In this document: piece after piece, positions 28,469 through 42,200 of the stretch
How positions within the stretch are numbered: position 1 is the first letter of the stretch
Layout of the letters: each line of letters begins with the position of its first letter
NCBI RefSeq assembly: GCF_021155775.2
Contig: NC_060238.1
Location: 581,001-645,000 of the forward strand
Length of the DNA stretch: 64,000 nt
Reading direction: 5' to 3'
Source of the DNA: Neodiprion pinetum
Taxonomy: Eukaryota; Arthropoda; Insecta; Hymenoptera; Diprionidae
The notes under the pieces: generated by a model
The model's input: only the letters and a program-made list of their open reading frames with translations
Database searches by the model: none
What the model was told of the DNA's origin: nothing
Position numbers and translations under genes: made by a program

Positions 28469-29415
28469 CTTTGCTAAACAACAGACCATGAAACAATAAT
28501 TATTATCTCTATTCTTTTTTTCCCAATACCGGGTTACGAACAAAAATTACATCCCGTCAGAAACTAAGAGTTCTGTGTTTTCTTACGTCAACTTTTATAT
28601 TCCCCTTAAAACTAGGCGCATGATCAGGATTTATTTCCACCATCCACAAACACGGTTTAAATCATGATGATAAAATTTTGTCGATCTACGTGACTATCAT
28701 CGGTAATTTCTAGATGAAATGTGAAAACAGGAGTCAACGGATTCCGGAAATATTTACGAAGTTGAATTATGTAATATTGCAACGATTTACGTTTGGCAGG
28801 AAATTAGCACTAGCCTTGCTAAATGGACGGTATTACTTTCGTGGGAATGAGAAATATTTAGTAAGAGGATAGAGTTACTACTAGCGTATAGAATAGGGAC
28901 GGAATAGGGCAGAATGTAGATCAGACGAAGCGAGTTTCGAACTTTCGATCCATCGAGTGACATTGCAGGCTGATAATTGTGCGAACCTTTACTTCACCGC
29001 GAATGAGACATAAATTCGTTGTGCGACGTGAGCCGAAGGTAACCGACTGCTCAGCATTCATGATTTTTGATCACAAAACTACCCATCGAAGAAATAATCT
29101 AAGCTTATGAGTGTATCATTACCGTTCCGTGGAAATACTTTCTGCAATGAACTTGTGACAAACCAACTCGGGTCCGTCTCTCGTGCACGATGGCCGACGA
29201 CTGCGGCTGCGTCCACGAGGTTACGTAAGCTGACGATATTAATCGAGTGCCAACTATCGAGAGTAGTCGAGATCCTTCAGCGATAATCGGTGTCAAACGC
29301 AGCCAAACCGTCATCATTGATTTCAAATGAAAAATGTCAACGATGTCGACGGCTCCTGACGCGCGGTTGTGTTTGTCTTAACGAGACTGAGTTTCGGGCC
29401 CAATTTTCCGCACAC
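28469..29415. promoter_or_regulatory. Divergent upstream region of the small membrane gene and Cap-G
   Basis: About 950 bases separate the two start codons, so both promoters should be here. The frame upstream of the Cap-G ATG stays open back to 29290 but contains no earlier ATG. No TATA box or other clear element was identified. Confidence 0.45.
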
Positions 29416-32400
29416 ATGGTGTATCGTTTATGCCAAAAAATGGCCGGAATGCTCGTGCAAATGCAGGAGGCATTCACGCAGGTTCAGTATTCCCGGAGAG
29501 TTCACCCGGAGTTCATGTCGAAGTTGAAAAAATTGTACCAAAAGGTGAGCCTAGTCCAGAATTATTTCTTCAGCCATCCGAGTGGTTCTGGCTCTGCTTT
29601 AAATGCAGTTTTGCCCATAAAAATTCTGCTGTAGTACGAACCCTCGAATGTGTGGCACGTCGATTTGTCATAACTCACGAAAATACTAATCCTTTGCAGA
29701 TGAGTGAGAAAGACTTTACAAGGGCATTCATATCTTGTTTGTTAATTCCATTGGGCGAGGGAGAGCATCATCCTCGTATCGAGAACGTACTTATCTTTGC
29801 CGCAAAATTTGCAGTCAGCGTAGAATCGTTTAACCATGAGACCGAGGAAGAGGAACTTTGCCCTTTCATGAATTCGTTGTTTGAGTTTTTACTAGACAAT
29901 CACGATGTCGGAGATGCAGCGCTGAGGTTCCGTATGTGCTACTTTATGAATATGCTCCTCAACTCTATGGGGGACAATGCGTTTATAGATGATTTGCTGT
30001 GCGATAGAATTACTACATGTATGACTGAGCGATTACTGGATAAAGTGCCCAAAATCAGGGCTCAGGCAATTTTAGCTCTTCATCGTCTTCAAGATCCGTC
30101 AGATGAACATTGCCCTGTGATTAAGGCATTCATATTTCACCTTAACAAAGATCCACAAGCCGAAGTTCGCCGAGCAGTCTTGCTCACAATGGGAAAAAAC
30201 AAACAAACACTAGCAGCTGCGCTGCGAAGAACTCGTGATATTAACGATGGTGTCAGAAAACTGGCTTTTCAATTTTTAACCAAAATTACAGTTCGATCAT
30301 TGACCATCGAACAAAGAGAAAAGTTGCTGAGCGACGGACTACGCGATAGATCTGAAAAGGTCAGCAAGTATGTTAAAATGCAATTGTTACCCACCTGGCT
30401 GGAACATTACGAGGGAGATTTCATCAAATTGCTCCGAGCATTAGACGCCGAGAATGCACTGGAAATTTCTATTCTAATGCTGGATGTTTTATTGAAGTAG
30501 GTTTATTTGATGACTGGGTGTGAAACTCTACTTAATTGCCTGTTCCAATGAAAAATATTATCGTATCATCCGGTTTTTCGTTTCCAGACTTACTCCAGTG
30601 CGCAACATCATTCAACATGTGCCTGTCGATCTTGACACAAAATTAATTCCATTTGAAAAATTAACAAGCGAAAGCGTAATTTATTGGCGGTGCGTGATTA
30701 CACACCTGCAGCGTGAGGGCTGTCAAGATGAGATTGATAAAATATTGCCTGAACTTTCCAAAGTTTGTGAGTACATCAGAGATTTCATGAATCTGATGAA
30801 ACATGATCAGCGTGAAACTTGGGAACAGAACACGCTTCGTTTCATCCTTCTGCAGTTGTTTGAAATCACAAAAATTTGCGATCTACATGACGAGGTTGGC
30901 AGGGAAAACTTAAAGGAATTGATAGTAGATACACTAAAGTCAGATCATGATTCTGAAGCTCTTATCGATAGTATTGTTCAACAGTGTGTAGCTATTGTGC
31001 CAGATACCGAAAGTAGATTGAATTTATTGGCCAATGTGATAAGTGAACTGCGAATGCCATTGACAACCGAGGTTGTACCGTTATCCGAGGCTGAAAAACA
31101 CGAGAAAGATATGAAGGTATCATTTTGTGAAAATTTGAGGATTCACATTTGTTGCGATCACTACTATAACCTCAAGTTGTATACTCATTGTTTCAGAAAG
31201 CAAAATTGAAAGTAGAGTTACTTCAAGTTCAAGAGTATCAGTATGTGGCGATCCAAAGTAAAAATTTTTTGCGGGCAGAGGAATTAAAAACCAAAATTGA
31301 ATTTCTGAAAGCTGCCATTGAAGACCTTGGCACAGATCAGGTTGTGGAAGAGGTGCGGGAAGAATATGAAATGAAAAGTGACAAAAAAACACTGACAAAG
31401 TGCTTGCAAATCATGTTCTCCATGACGCAAAGCGTAACGACATTGTGTCCGATGTTGAGAAGCCTTCTGATGGATATGGTTCTTCCGAATCTCGATGTAG
31501 GTTTATAGAAATGCTGTGAAGATATTTGAAAAACTTTTATTGCAATTTGGATAAACTAGATTTTTCATACTTCTAGCATTCAGTGTGCAGCGTCATAATC
31601 GGAGCACTGAAGGCAACTACAGTTTGTTGTCTCTTGGATGAGGATTTGGCCAAAAAATACATACCCGTTTTCTTCCTGCAATTTAGTGTCGAAAATGACG
31701 ACATTTGGCTCGCCGCACTCAAGGGCATATTTGATTTATTGGTACTCTACGGTCTTGAGCGTCTGGGTATGGCTCCAGATCCAGAAACACCAGAAGACAC
31801 TGGTCAAGCTAACAAAAGTAGGAGTAACAGGACTGTCAGACTGTATAGTCAGTCGGAAGATACAGATACATTGCTCAGTACTCCGCGACCTTCCCTGAAT
31901 TGCGAAAATAGAAATATCATCAATATCCTCACAGGGTTATTGGATAATGCCGTAAGCTCAGCACCCGATCAATTTACCGTTCGAGCGAATTTCATGACAC
32001 TTTTTATTCCTGCAACAATCTCGATATTTTGCTTTCTGCAGAACCGGGACCTACGGACAATTGCGGTTGAAGGTCTTTGCAAGCTTTTACTACACCGAAG
32101 AATCTCCAGTCCTTCTTTGGTCGCGCGACTCATTATTTTATGGCACAATCCTGTGACTGATAACGACTCTTATCTGCGCCAGTGTTTGAGTTATTTTTTC
32201 AACCATTTTGGCGCCGTTGTACCAGATAGCCAAGAAATGCTGGAACGCTCCTTTCTCGTGACGCTGAAAATGCTGGCCAATGCTCCAGACACCAGTCCGT
32301 TACACGAGATTGAACCTCTCAAGGTTGCGCAACTTATTTTGCACCTTACGAAAACTGAAGCTCAGGATCGTCTTCTAGGCTATTGCGCCCATAATAATTT

Positions 32401-32794
32401 GGCCCTTGCTATAATTGCCGAGGCTCTCAACTCTGACAGTTGTATAGATCCCAAACTACTTATTCGAAGCTTGAGGTATTTGCATATTCATTTGGAGGAT
32501 GATTCTATGAGAAAATGCCTTCAAGAGTCTGTCAAAAGACTTTCAGAACAGGTTAATAAAAATTATCCTTATACAAGCAGATGTATTGATTATGGAGAAT
32601 ATTGGTATATTTCTTACTTTCAATCCTAATTACAGGTAGAACCTTCCGAAAAACGTATAACTAACACGTTGTCGCATTTCAAGCGCAATTTGGACAATCA
32701 AACCAAATTCGGAGCAGAAAATGGGCCAATAACAGAAGAAGAGCTAATGATCGAAGAAGAACCAATGATCGAAGAAGAGCTTGATGCGTGTTAG
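29416..32794 (+). CDS. Cap-G: Condensin complex subunit 3 (Cap-G / NCAPG)
   Basis: Cap-G is the HEAT-repeat subunit of condensin I that, with Cap-H, binds DNA during mitotic chromosome compaction. Exons are 29416-29544, 29700-30496, 30588-31116, 31197-31496, 31577-32551 and 32636-32794, all in phase, giving 962 residues (human about 1015). ATG 29416 is the first in-frame ATG and places Q-E-A-F where vertebrate proteins have K-E-A-F near residue 10. Family blocks include E-N-V-L-I-F-A-A-K-F, K-I-R-A-Q-A-I-L-A-L-H-R-L-Q-D-P, A-E-V-R-R-A-V-L and L-W-H-N-P-V-T-D-N-D. A coiled coil around residues 490-530 (L-R-A-E-E-L-K-T-K-I-E-F-L-K) matches the one in NCAPG. The C terminus is short and acidic, with the near-repeat M-I-E-E-E before D-A-C. 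It lacks the long basic tail of vertebrate forms. Confidence 0.95.
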
Positions 32795-33200
32795 AAGTCA
32801 CTTTTGCCTGCTCCCTCGTGCCTTGTTAAAGACGATGAATCGCGTTCTAATTCGATCAGTATATCAACATCTGCTGGATTTCCCTTCGTGAAAAGCTCGG
32901 GTTAGGTGATAATTGTACTGAATTGGTGATGGCATTTTTTTGGTATTCTAAACCATGATGAACGAAACACAAAAGTGGCTCAATTCATAATTTTTCTCAT
33001 ATTAAATATCATCACATTAATTTTTAATCATCACAACAATTTGTCATGTGTATCATATGTATTGTGAAATTTCTGGTGAATTTTTTTAAACACGGGTCGT
33101 ACTCGCTAATCGCTATCTACCACGCGTGTTTTCCCGTTTTGATTGATCTCCGTTTTGCGGTAATTAATTTAAGTCAGAAATAATAAATCAATTGAAACAA
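32795..33200 (+). terminator. Cap-G 3' flank with poly(A) signal
   Basis: An AATAAA lies at 33182-33187, about 390 bases after the Cap-G stop, in otherwise AT-rich sequence. It is the first clear signal downstream. Confidence 0.5.
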
Positions 33201-36200
33201 ATCAGTCGTATGGTTCGTGAAAAGTCTCGAGTTCATTTTTGTAGAGCTATAACGTAATAGAATTTCCGATTGACCGTAAATCTGCTCTGTTCTTTCTTTC
33301 ATCGTTATATGCTATTTACTCGCTCGCTATGTGTCTTTATTCGGCAACGAAAGATTAGAAAAAAAGTCCATTGTCGCCACGACAGCAGAGTTTCGATTTC
33401 TCGCTGTCGGGCGGTTTTTTTCTTCACCTCCACCAAGTTGAAAACTTTAAAACCACTCGAGCTTTGTACCCTCCACTACGGATACGTGCATTTGGCACGT
33501 TTTCCGGCCGCTCAACGCCACTGGGTGGTTAGTGCAGCTGGCGGAATCGATATTCATCCGTAAAACCTTTCAAATAAACGAGGACATTAGGCAACGCGGA
33601 TCCCTTTGCGATCCTCTCGCGATTCGAAGACAATCGACGCCAGTGGTACCTTCAGCTTGATCGTTCAATTCTCAATTTTTATTTATGGTCCTAGTGGCCC
33701 CTCTCACCCTTCGTTTTTCACCGATTATTCAGAGTAAAATCCATCTGCTCCTTTTTCTTTTACTCTATTCTCGTTTCAAGTCACTCTAGTGTAAATTTGT
33801 ACGTAGTATTCGGATTCGATAAATTTCAGACGCTCTCCCGACTTTACATATATCTTTTATCTAGCAGTCACTTCCGGACTTACGCAAACTCCGTTCAAAC
33901 CTATCAATCGCAATAGAATATTGGGTAGTAAAAGGTATCGCGAAACGCGGATGAAAGTTTGGGGGAAGGTTTAGAAATGACAAGACAAGAGTCGTTGTTC
34001 TTCGTCCGAACTGTTGCTGGCGTGGCTCGATTGGTATCGAGGTGAACCATTTTCTTCGCTTTTTTCATTGCCCCGTTGTTGTTTTATCGGTCCTGACATC
34101 GACGGTAAATTTCAAGTTTCGAGTGTCCGAAGCAGCACGCCTGATTGGCCAAATCGATTGTTACACTCGACTGATTATCCATCCCCTGTGACTGTGTTCT
34201 ACCCAGGTTTCGATATACTCACCGAGTGGTGGTCCTCGGCGTCGTCGTCACACAGACGAAGATGCTGCCCACTGGGTAGATATATGCCTAATGGTTTATA
34301 GATCGAGTAATTATCCTCGGAAGGATGATCGTGCGAATACGCCGCGGCGTCGAGGCCCCAACGTTTATCCTACGACGGATTCGAGTCACCCCCGGTTCGT
34401 TCAAACTAGCTCGCAATTTGGCCCCTGCGATTGGTCCAATTTGCTTCTAAAAATTACACAATTTAGTTCTCAACACTCCATTTTACCTAATTTCAGAATA
34501 AACTCTCGTCCTTTTTCATTCAGCTGGCTGTTGCGGCCTCGGTGATAAATAATTGCGTGGGTTCAGCCGTTGTCCAAACCCATCGCCGGTACGCGTCTAT
34601 CCCGATTCCTTGTGTCTCGACTTGCTGGCACCGTGGCTATTTCCTTATTTATAGTCGATAACTTTCTGTATTGTATCCGATACAATCAACGGTATAAATA
34701 TTTGCTCTATCGAATTGCCGCATCTTTGGGGAAGATCGCAGTGTCAGCGAGTGCAAAAACAGGAAGAATCCCGCCGATAATTCTCAAGAACACTAAATTT
34801 GATAGGCAATGCTTTTCATTTCCCGCATGCCCGCGAAGGAATCTTTGTACTATATTTTTTTGCGGTAGATTGATGGATGGAGGAGCTTTCATATCGTCCC
34901 ACCCCGCGGTCACTCTGACGGGGATGCGTTGTCGTTATTACTTCATTTTATCCCCCACGGCGACCTATTGCTTTTGTTTATGCATCCAATGTTTGTCGGA
35001 AAACTTTCAACGGATCTCTGATACAACCGTTAGCCAGAGACGTCGATCGTTTCTTTCTCTCTCATTGATTAGACAGGATCTTTTTCAAGTAAGAGGTAGC
35101 AAGAGTTGAAACTGCAATGGAGAAATACCGACATGCAGCAGTCAGCGCGTTCATTCAATCGTACATTGTGCAATTTGGGGACGGGCAAACGGGCTATTTC
35201 TACCTAGGGTCATACGGTGGTGCAGAAGTCGGAGTCGAGTGTAACACCGTGTTTTTTTTTTTCAAAAAGTGCATGTAGGGCTAAAATAAAATGATTACGG
35301 TTCATTTTTGATTTCACTCATACGAATTAATCGTAAGAACAACGATTGATAAACAAAATTATTCGGTGTTGATTTATTGCTCGTTACTTCGCGAGGGCGA
35401 TAATGACGTCCACGCTCGAAATGAACAATTTCCCATTCACCCAACATGCGTGAAAATAGGACTTATTTCATGCAGGTGTTGATAAAAGTCCGATAATTAC
35501 AATCCGTCAGCCTAAAAAGTCAAATCCCTGTCTTGAGTTATTTGGTAAGATGGCATTTAACGAGGGGCACTAGAGAAAGATAGATAGATAATTCTCATAG
35601 GTTCGTTTATTTATTTTATTTTTATCGTAAAATTATTACCCACTGCATTATTTTATTTGTTCGATGGTAATTAGTAGGAAATTAACGTCGTTCGATTTGT
35701 TGAAATTTTGAACCCTTTCGATAGATACATAGGAACGACCAGAAAAAGAAACGTGTGGATATAGGAAGACCATACTATACATTCTGCCCGGGAAATTAAT
35801 GACATTGATAACATTTTTTTATCAGGATAAAATATGAATATGTATATCTTATTAGCACTTCCCGCATTACTCTTGTTACGTATTTTTAATTGCCTGAGGT
35901 CAATGACAACTTGTCTGGTGTGTGTGTTTATATGCCTGTGTATTCAGGCCGGTTGGTCATCGTGGACGGACTCGCTCGACCGAGTTCAAAAGCTGCTCGT
36001 TAATTTCTGAAAATGACGAATCACTCACTCGACGTGACACACAAGTGTCGTTAGTTGCTCATCGTCCCACAGGATTTCTTTTACTTTTTCTTCTTTTTGT
36101 GTTCATCTCGCATCGGTTCAACTCCCGCACGAGCGGCTCTGAGAAGTATATATATATATACCTGTAAAGCTCGCGTTGGGTATTACCGGGGAATTCTTGC

Positions 36201-39200
36201 CTAGATTAGATTTATTTCAACACCTGTCCGCATGTTTCACTTTTACCTTTCATCGTCGATGCATGCATTCGTACGTACCCACGTGCTCGAGAACGAGGAT
36301 ATACGTTTAACTGGTCCTCTATTATCGGATACGCGGGTAATGCTTTATACTTCGAATATCCTCCGGCTAGGTGTGTATACGTATCCTTTGAACGAGGTTT
36401 ACTAGGATCCGTGGGCGTACAGTGATACGCGGCGGCATTGTCTCGGCACGGGCGTATCCTTGCAATGAGTATAGCTCCCGTAGGAATATCGAAAGGGAGA
36501 AAGAAAGAGAATAAGAGAGAGGCGAGGCGATGCGAAGCGGAACTGCTGGCAGGGCAGGGAGGTAAGGAGAATAAGAAGGACACTGTAGATCTCGAGTGAC
36601 ACAAAGGGTCGGGAGCAGTGGGCTAGAGTAGGCGAGAGTAGGCGAGAGTAGTAGGCGAGAATAGGCGAGAGGAGACAAACCCTCGAGCAGTCACTGCCCC
36701 AGTCTTTGAAAGGCGAACCCATCCTCGGCGCAGTTATACCTATGCATACAGCTACGTGGGCGCACACGCACGCGCTTTTATGCCCGTGCATGTATTCTGA
36801 CCTTCTTCGTCGCCTTGAGTCGCGGGACTGAGGACTGAGGACTCGCCGCGCCGCGTACTCTGCACGAAAGATAAACAGAGAACCGGCATTTGTGCTCCTT
36901 AAGTACATACGTAAATACGCGCAAGTACACAAAGAGTTAGGTCCGACCTCGAGAGGAGAGTGCCATGCATTGGGTGGAATTGAATCGTTCAAATAAACTC
37001 TGTGTAACTTGTGTATAAGTTGCATCCGCGAAAGACCGTTTCTTTGTATAATCTACTGTTTCATGCTTCATCGCGCAAAGCCGGCATTACGCACGAATAC
37101 GCACAGTCAGATCTTACACTGTAAATTACGCGGATCGCGTTCCTTCTTCTAGTCACGTGCGGATGCGTGGAAATATCTGCTGCGGCTATCGTCGGACTTT
37201 GGTAGCGGTGGATGGTATCAATCCTGTTGTATTCTCTGCTGCTGCTGATTGCGGGATACGTGGTAGGTCTTCTACGAGAGAGATTCGTCGAAGGGATGTT
37301 TCCTTACTCGTTAAAGCTGGCTGAGTTAACAAAACGCGCAGGTTTGGGGGTGGGAAATTTTATTTTGCTCTTGGCGTTTGTCGTTTGAGAGGGAACGAAT
37401 TGAGGGATTGTCTTCGTGCAACGAATTGGCGTAGATTATACGTCGCGACGACTCCCAAGGAGACGCGGGGTAGGTACTCTGCCCGGCTGGCCATTGTTCC
37501 AGCAAACAATTACCACCTAGGCTCTAACCGGGGCGTGCGAGAAGATCCATGGAAGCTTTGAATTAGGTCGAAGGCTCGAGCTGGCATTGTTTCCTCAAGG
37601 GCCGGCTACACTTCCACGCCGCACACTGTCACTGTATGCACCCTAGCTGTAAAATTTTTTTTCCACTCCGAACCACAGCTGTAAACGTTTAGTTGCCGTT
37701 ATCACATCCGCCATTCATCGATTGACATTTATACTCGTGCAGCTATCATTTGTATTTGTCGTGTATTCGCCAGCTGCACTCTCTGCACGTAAAATCGACC
37801 TTGTGAAATTTGCCAACTTTGCTGCAAGCTTTGCGGGTTTCAAGTCGTTTCGTTGTTCCGTATCCTCTTCGATGGAATCGCAGCTGAGTGGTTCGCTCGA
37901 AAACGGACTCGCCGCCGGTATAGACCTGACGGCGGTGGCAACCGCAAGAAGCTACCGGTTCGGGGTAAAACCTTTTTGCGGTTTCCTGCAGCGGCCTCTC
38001 GGCGGGATAATACTCGCGTGTGTGCCAACCCGCAGGGATTTTCTATGTCCCTTGTAAACTCCGTTGGCCCACGCGTTCGCTTAGCTATAAGTGTTGAATA
38101 CACAAATGTAATATCTACACTTGTACAAGCATCGTCCATTATGTCACCCCTGATATTACACGTGACGTTATCAATCGCGAGAGAAATCCTAAAGGATATG
38201 TTTCATGCGAAATAAGAATCGTATACATGGTCCGTTATTCTTACAGCTCGTCGGCTCTGACGTGTTTTGCGATTATTAGAGCGCGAGAGGGCAACAACGA
38301 GAAACGGTAACGGGTGAAGACCGGGAAGACCGCAGAGACGTTCATAGGTTACGCGGTCCGTATCGGGGAGAGCTGTGAAAAAGGTTAATTGTAAGTCGTA
38401 GGTGCGTCACATTATATTATATTAGGTGGGTTTGTTGTGCTGTCGGAGTGTGCGCAGCGTGGCTTGTGCGGTACGTTGTCCAATTTTTATATAGTATACA
38501 GTTTATTCGTTTCGCCGTAGTTTTTATCTTTTCGGACAATTAGGCAAAGTTGAAACGTTCGCAGAAACTGACTGCATGGACGTAGAAGCGCGCTTTGTGT
38601 GCGGCCGCCCCTCGCTCCTCACCGCCCCGGTTCGAACTTTGCATTTCCAGGCTCTCCTAGCGGTCTTGATCTTGCATAATTTGCAAACATCGTGTGCCCC
38701 TGAGGAGAACTTGCTTTCTACAATGAGGAGCCCTTCCGCGAGCAGCGGTGTTGCTCCGTGGCTAGCTGAATTCCACGCGCGCCCCTCCTGCTGTTGTAAG
38801 CACCGGCCCTTCGCGAAAGAGATTCCTTTCAAAGGGATTCCGAACAGTTCTCGACAATGTCTGACGCGGGTTCCGGCCGACTTCTAACCTGCGCGATGCT
38901 ACTCGTCGACGTCCTCTAATGCCGTTCCACAACCCATGCACCGCGGCAGCGTCGCGTTTCAGTCCACAACAGTTCGCTTCACTCCTCTATCCGAATATCC
39001 GTACGTCTCGAACTGCAGACATCATTCTAATGCTGTATTAAATGATAAATTTCTTTCGGAACGGAAACTTTTTATGCATTGAAAGTATAATTTGCCTTCG
39101 CGTGACAGGGATGATTTTTATTTTTTTTTACGTATACCTGTAATAATTTCGACAGACTGATAACCACGCTCGCGGCTATTTTATATACTGGTTCACCTTG

Positions 39201-42200
39201 CACGAGAGATGAAACTTGAAGCGGCGAAGAAAGAAGGAAATTTCTTTGAAAATTCGAACCTGCTTGTGATTTGAATAATTTTCCTCATCTTCCGCGCCAA
39301 ATTGTCAGTGGCCACGTAGTCCCTCTCTCGAACTTTTCCTCCTCGCGCAGTTGACAATGGAGAGGAATATCTATATGTGCAAACGGAATTTCAAATAACC
39401 TCAACGGGAATGAAGCGTAAATTACGGTGATAGCTAGGTACGTAGGTACATGCATGAACGTATAGATATCGGTATGCATACGTGCGGGATGTATTTTTAT
39501 CCGGGCAAAGTCCCAACCGCGCCGTGAGATCTGCGGCATCACCTCGCTGCGTATATTTGAGTGACGTGCGCATAATAAGAGGCTATAAAGCAGCAGTAGG
39601 AGCACAATGGTGTTTAGACCGAATCCCCGATGGTAGGATATATACATTATAGGTAGTTGGTTGGTATAATACATCGCGGAATATCCATATGTGTACTCGC
39701 ATATCGCGGAACCTCGATCATCGATTTGAATTAGGAAGCCCGACGTGTTGGCCATCGCACGATGTACGTCTACGTTTATGTATGTATGTAAATACATTAC
39801 AGGTAGGTACGACGTCGTCGTTCGTCTGCAAGTGTGCGTGACGGCGGGCACCGCACGTGGGCCGCAGAGGGCTGTTGGCTGCATACATTGTACTCGTACA
39901 TAGAAATTTATAGACGTCGTTCTGCTAAACGCGAATGCCTATAAGCTATATCGGCGACGAAATTGCAGAGTAATTCTTGGCGCGCATGCAGAAATAATAC
40001 AAGGCGTGATATCTAGGAACGTAAATGATATAGGCGTGTGAAGATCTTGTAGAAGAGGATATGAATCGTAGGCGACGCGGCGGCGAGGAAAGTCGAATTT
40101 TATATCTCGTCTGTACTATGTTCCTGTATGGTTGGTTCGAATAGAAATTATCTTAGGAACACTATTAATATCCGTAGTGTGACATTTCCGACGACTGCCT
40201 GCTGCTGCTGTTGCTCATCTGGTTTAAAAACCAACACTCTATAGGTATACGATATTATTGTGTAAAAATCTCTGCCCGTCGTTAGAGCTTGGCACGAACA
40301 CAGCCGCTCTCGCGTCGTTCACGTCGATCAAAGATAACGATGACCAAAGTCGACCTCCAAGATAACGAGCAGATGGCGGTGGATATCCGTGAGCGCCTTT
40401 TCTCCTCCCCCTCTCTCCGTTTTCCACTCTAACGTTTTGCGAAATATGTTTTCAACTCGGATCCGCCAGTATGCGTAGGATATGTGTAATGTGACACGTG
40501 TATATCCCTACGGGTAATACACACGCACACACGTATGCGGTGTAATCGTCCGCAAAAGAAGGTCAGAAGGATTTCAAATGGCTCAATCGGAGGCCGAGTG
40601 CAGCGGCTACACGTGTATGGGCAGATATCCGAAACGCACCCTATTGCTCGTTCTTCCCTCGTTCGAGAACCTGCTTGTGATATCGGAGTCTGCCACCCGT
40701 TTGCTTGAAATCTCTCCTTACAGGCGCGCGATGACGAGCTGTTGCGATGCTGTAACGAAATATCTCGCGATAAACGCGGGGTTCGAGTTACCCAGTTTCG
40801 CGACGAGCGCACGTACCTACCTAGCCACACCCCGCGTATAGGTAGAGGCTTATGTAAGCCTGTACCTACATACGTGCATGTTGTAGCATCTGATAATATA
40901 CCGGTAACGAAACGAGCGGAACAATGGAAGATTCAGGTTTCTCGAATTGGCAGGAAGTCGGATGCGCGTGTTATCTGTTTTCCGGTTTAGCTGGGATTGT
41001 CTCAAATCCCACGTTTGATTTCGTGATCTTTCAAGCATCGAGCTTGCGAAGGCCCGATCCGCCAATAGACTATACCTCCTTTTGTTTGTGTTCGTAAATG
41101 GATTTGCCGGGTGACGTTGGCGGTAAACCGCGGTGGTGAAGGACGAGAGGATAATATAAGTTGGAGCAAATTGATATACCGTGTATACAGGGGAAGTCGC
41201 CGCGAAGCTTGATTGGAATGGAAATAATTAGGAGAGACTGATCGTGAATGTGCGCAACCTTGCAGATACCTCGGGGACTGTAAGGTGATGTGTATGGGCT
41301 GAATGCGTCGATACGGACATACGGGTAGGTACTTGTCGTGCAACGAGGTGATCCCGCACCTTGGGTAATACCGTCGTATTTACCGTAGAGTGAGAGAGAG
41401 AGTATCGTCAGCGAGTCCAGTTTCCTGCCGGTCTCGCAGTGATATCTTATTCGAAATGCGCCTCGATATCCACGGTTGGATTGGCAGTTTTTTTCGAATA
41501 TCATTCATCCGACGGTGATCAGGTCCGACTTATCGTTAGTCTGACTGACCTGAACTTCCGCTCGCCATATTTCAACCTTTATTTTGAAAGCGACGACACA
41601 AACGTTGAGGTACGGACGACAGAATGAATGGGAATAAAATTTGCTTTTTCGATTCATTCGTTTCTTGTGGGTATATTATAAGCTATACTCGCAACGGTGC
41701 CTGTACGCGTCATATCTCATACCACCTACTCACAGTTAACTTTCAGTTGACGAAGTCGGCCGCTTACTTGAAGACGCGGCGGTTTGGTAGTTTCCATTCC
41801 ATCCGTACCTACTTATATACAATAAATACCTATACACACAAGGAGCGCGGCAACGTTCCAAAAGGGTTGCCATCAAGCTTCTATCTCAATAAAGACGGAA
41901 TGTGACGAACGTTATACCCGGCACCATTCGGCTTTTTGTGCATCGACCATTCCTTGCGAGAAGGATTGTTAGCCCGAGCCAGTAGTACGATGCCAGCTGA
42001 ATATACGTCTCGTAAAAATACCTCGCGTAGTTTACCCACTTTTCGTCTGTTATACCGAGTGTCCCGCTTAAGCGTACGATCTCGAAAAGTGTCCAATTCA
42101 CGGCGACGCTGGAGCGTTGTTCGTGAAAATTTCGCCCTGGAAACAGTCGCGGTCCGGCCCATTTAACGTCTTCCTCCGAAGCCTTGATGTCGGTAATTGC

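Noticed and set aside
29290..29415. N-terminal extension of Cap-G back to 29290
   Set aside because: The frame is open but has no ATG before 29416 (the apparent start is GTG), and the family N terminus aligns with a start at 29416.
36402..37025. Minus-strand ORF of 207 codons
   Set aside because: It crosses minisatellite and purine-rich sequence, has no recognisable domain, and three other frames here are also open because the repeat avoids stops.
40770..40800. GGTTCGAGT word resembling a tRNA T-arm (B box)
   Set aside because: No matching A box, acceptor stem or anticodon arm could be found at the right distance.
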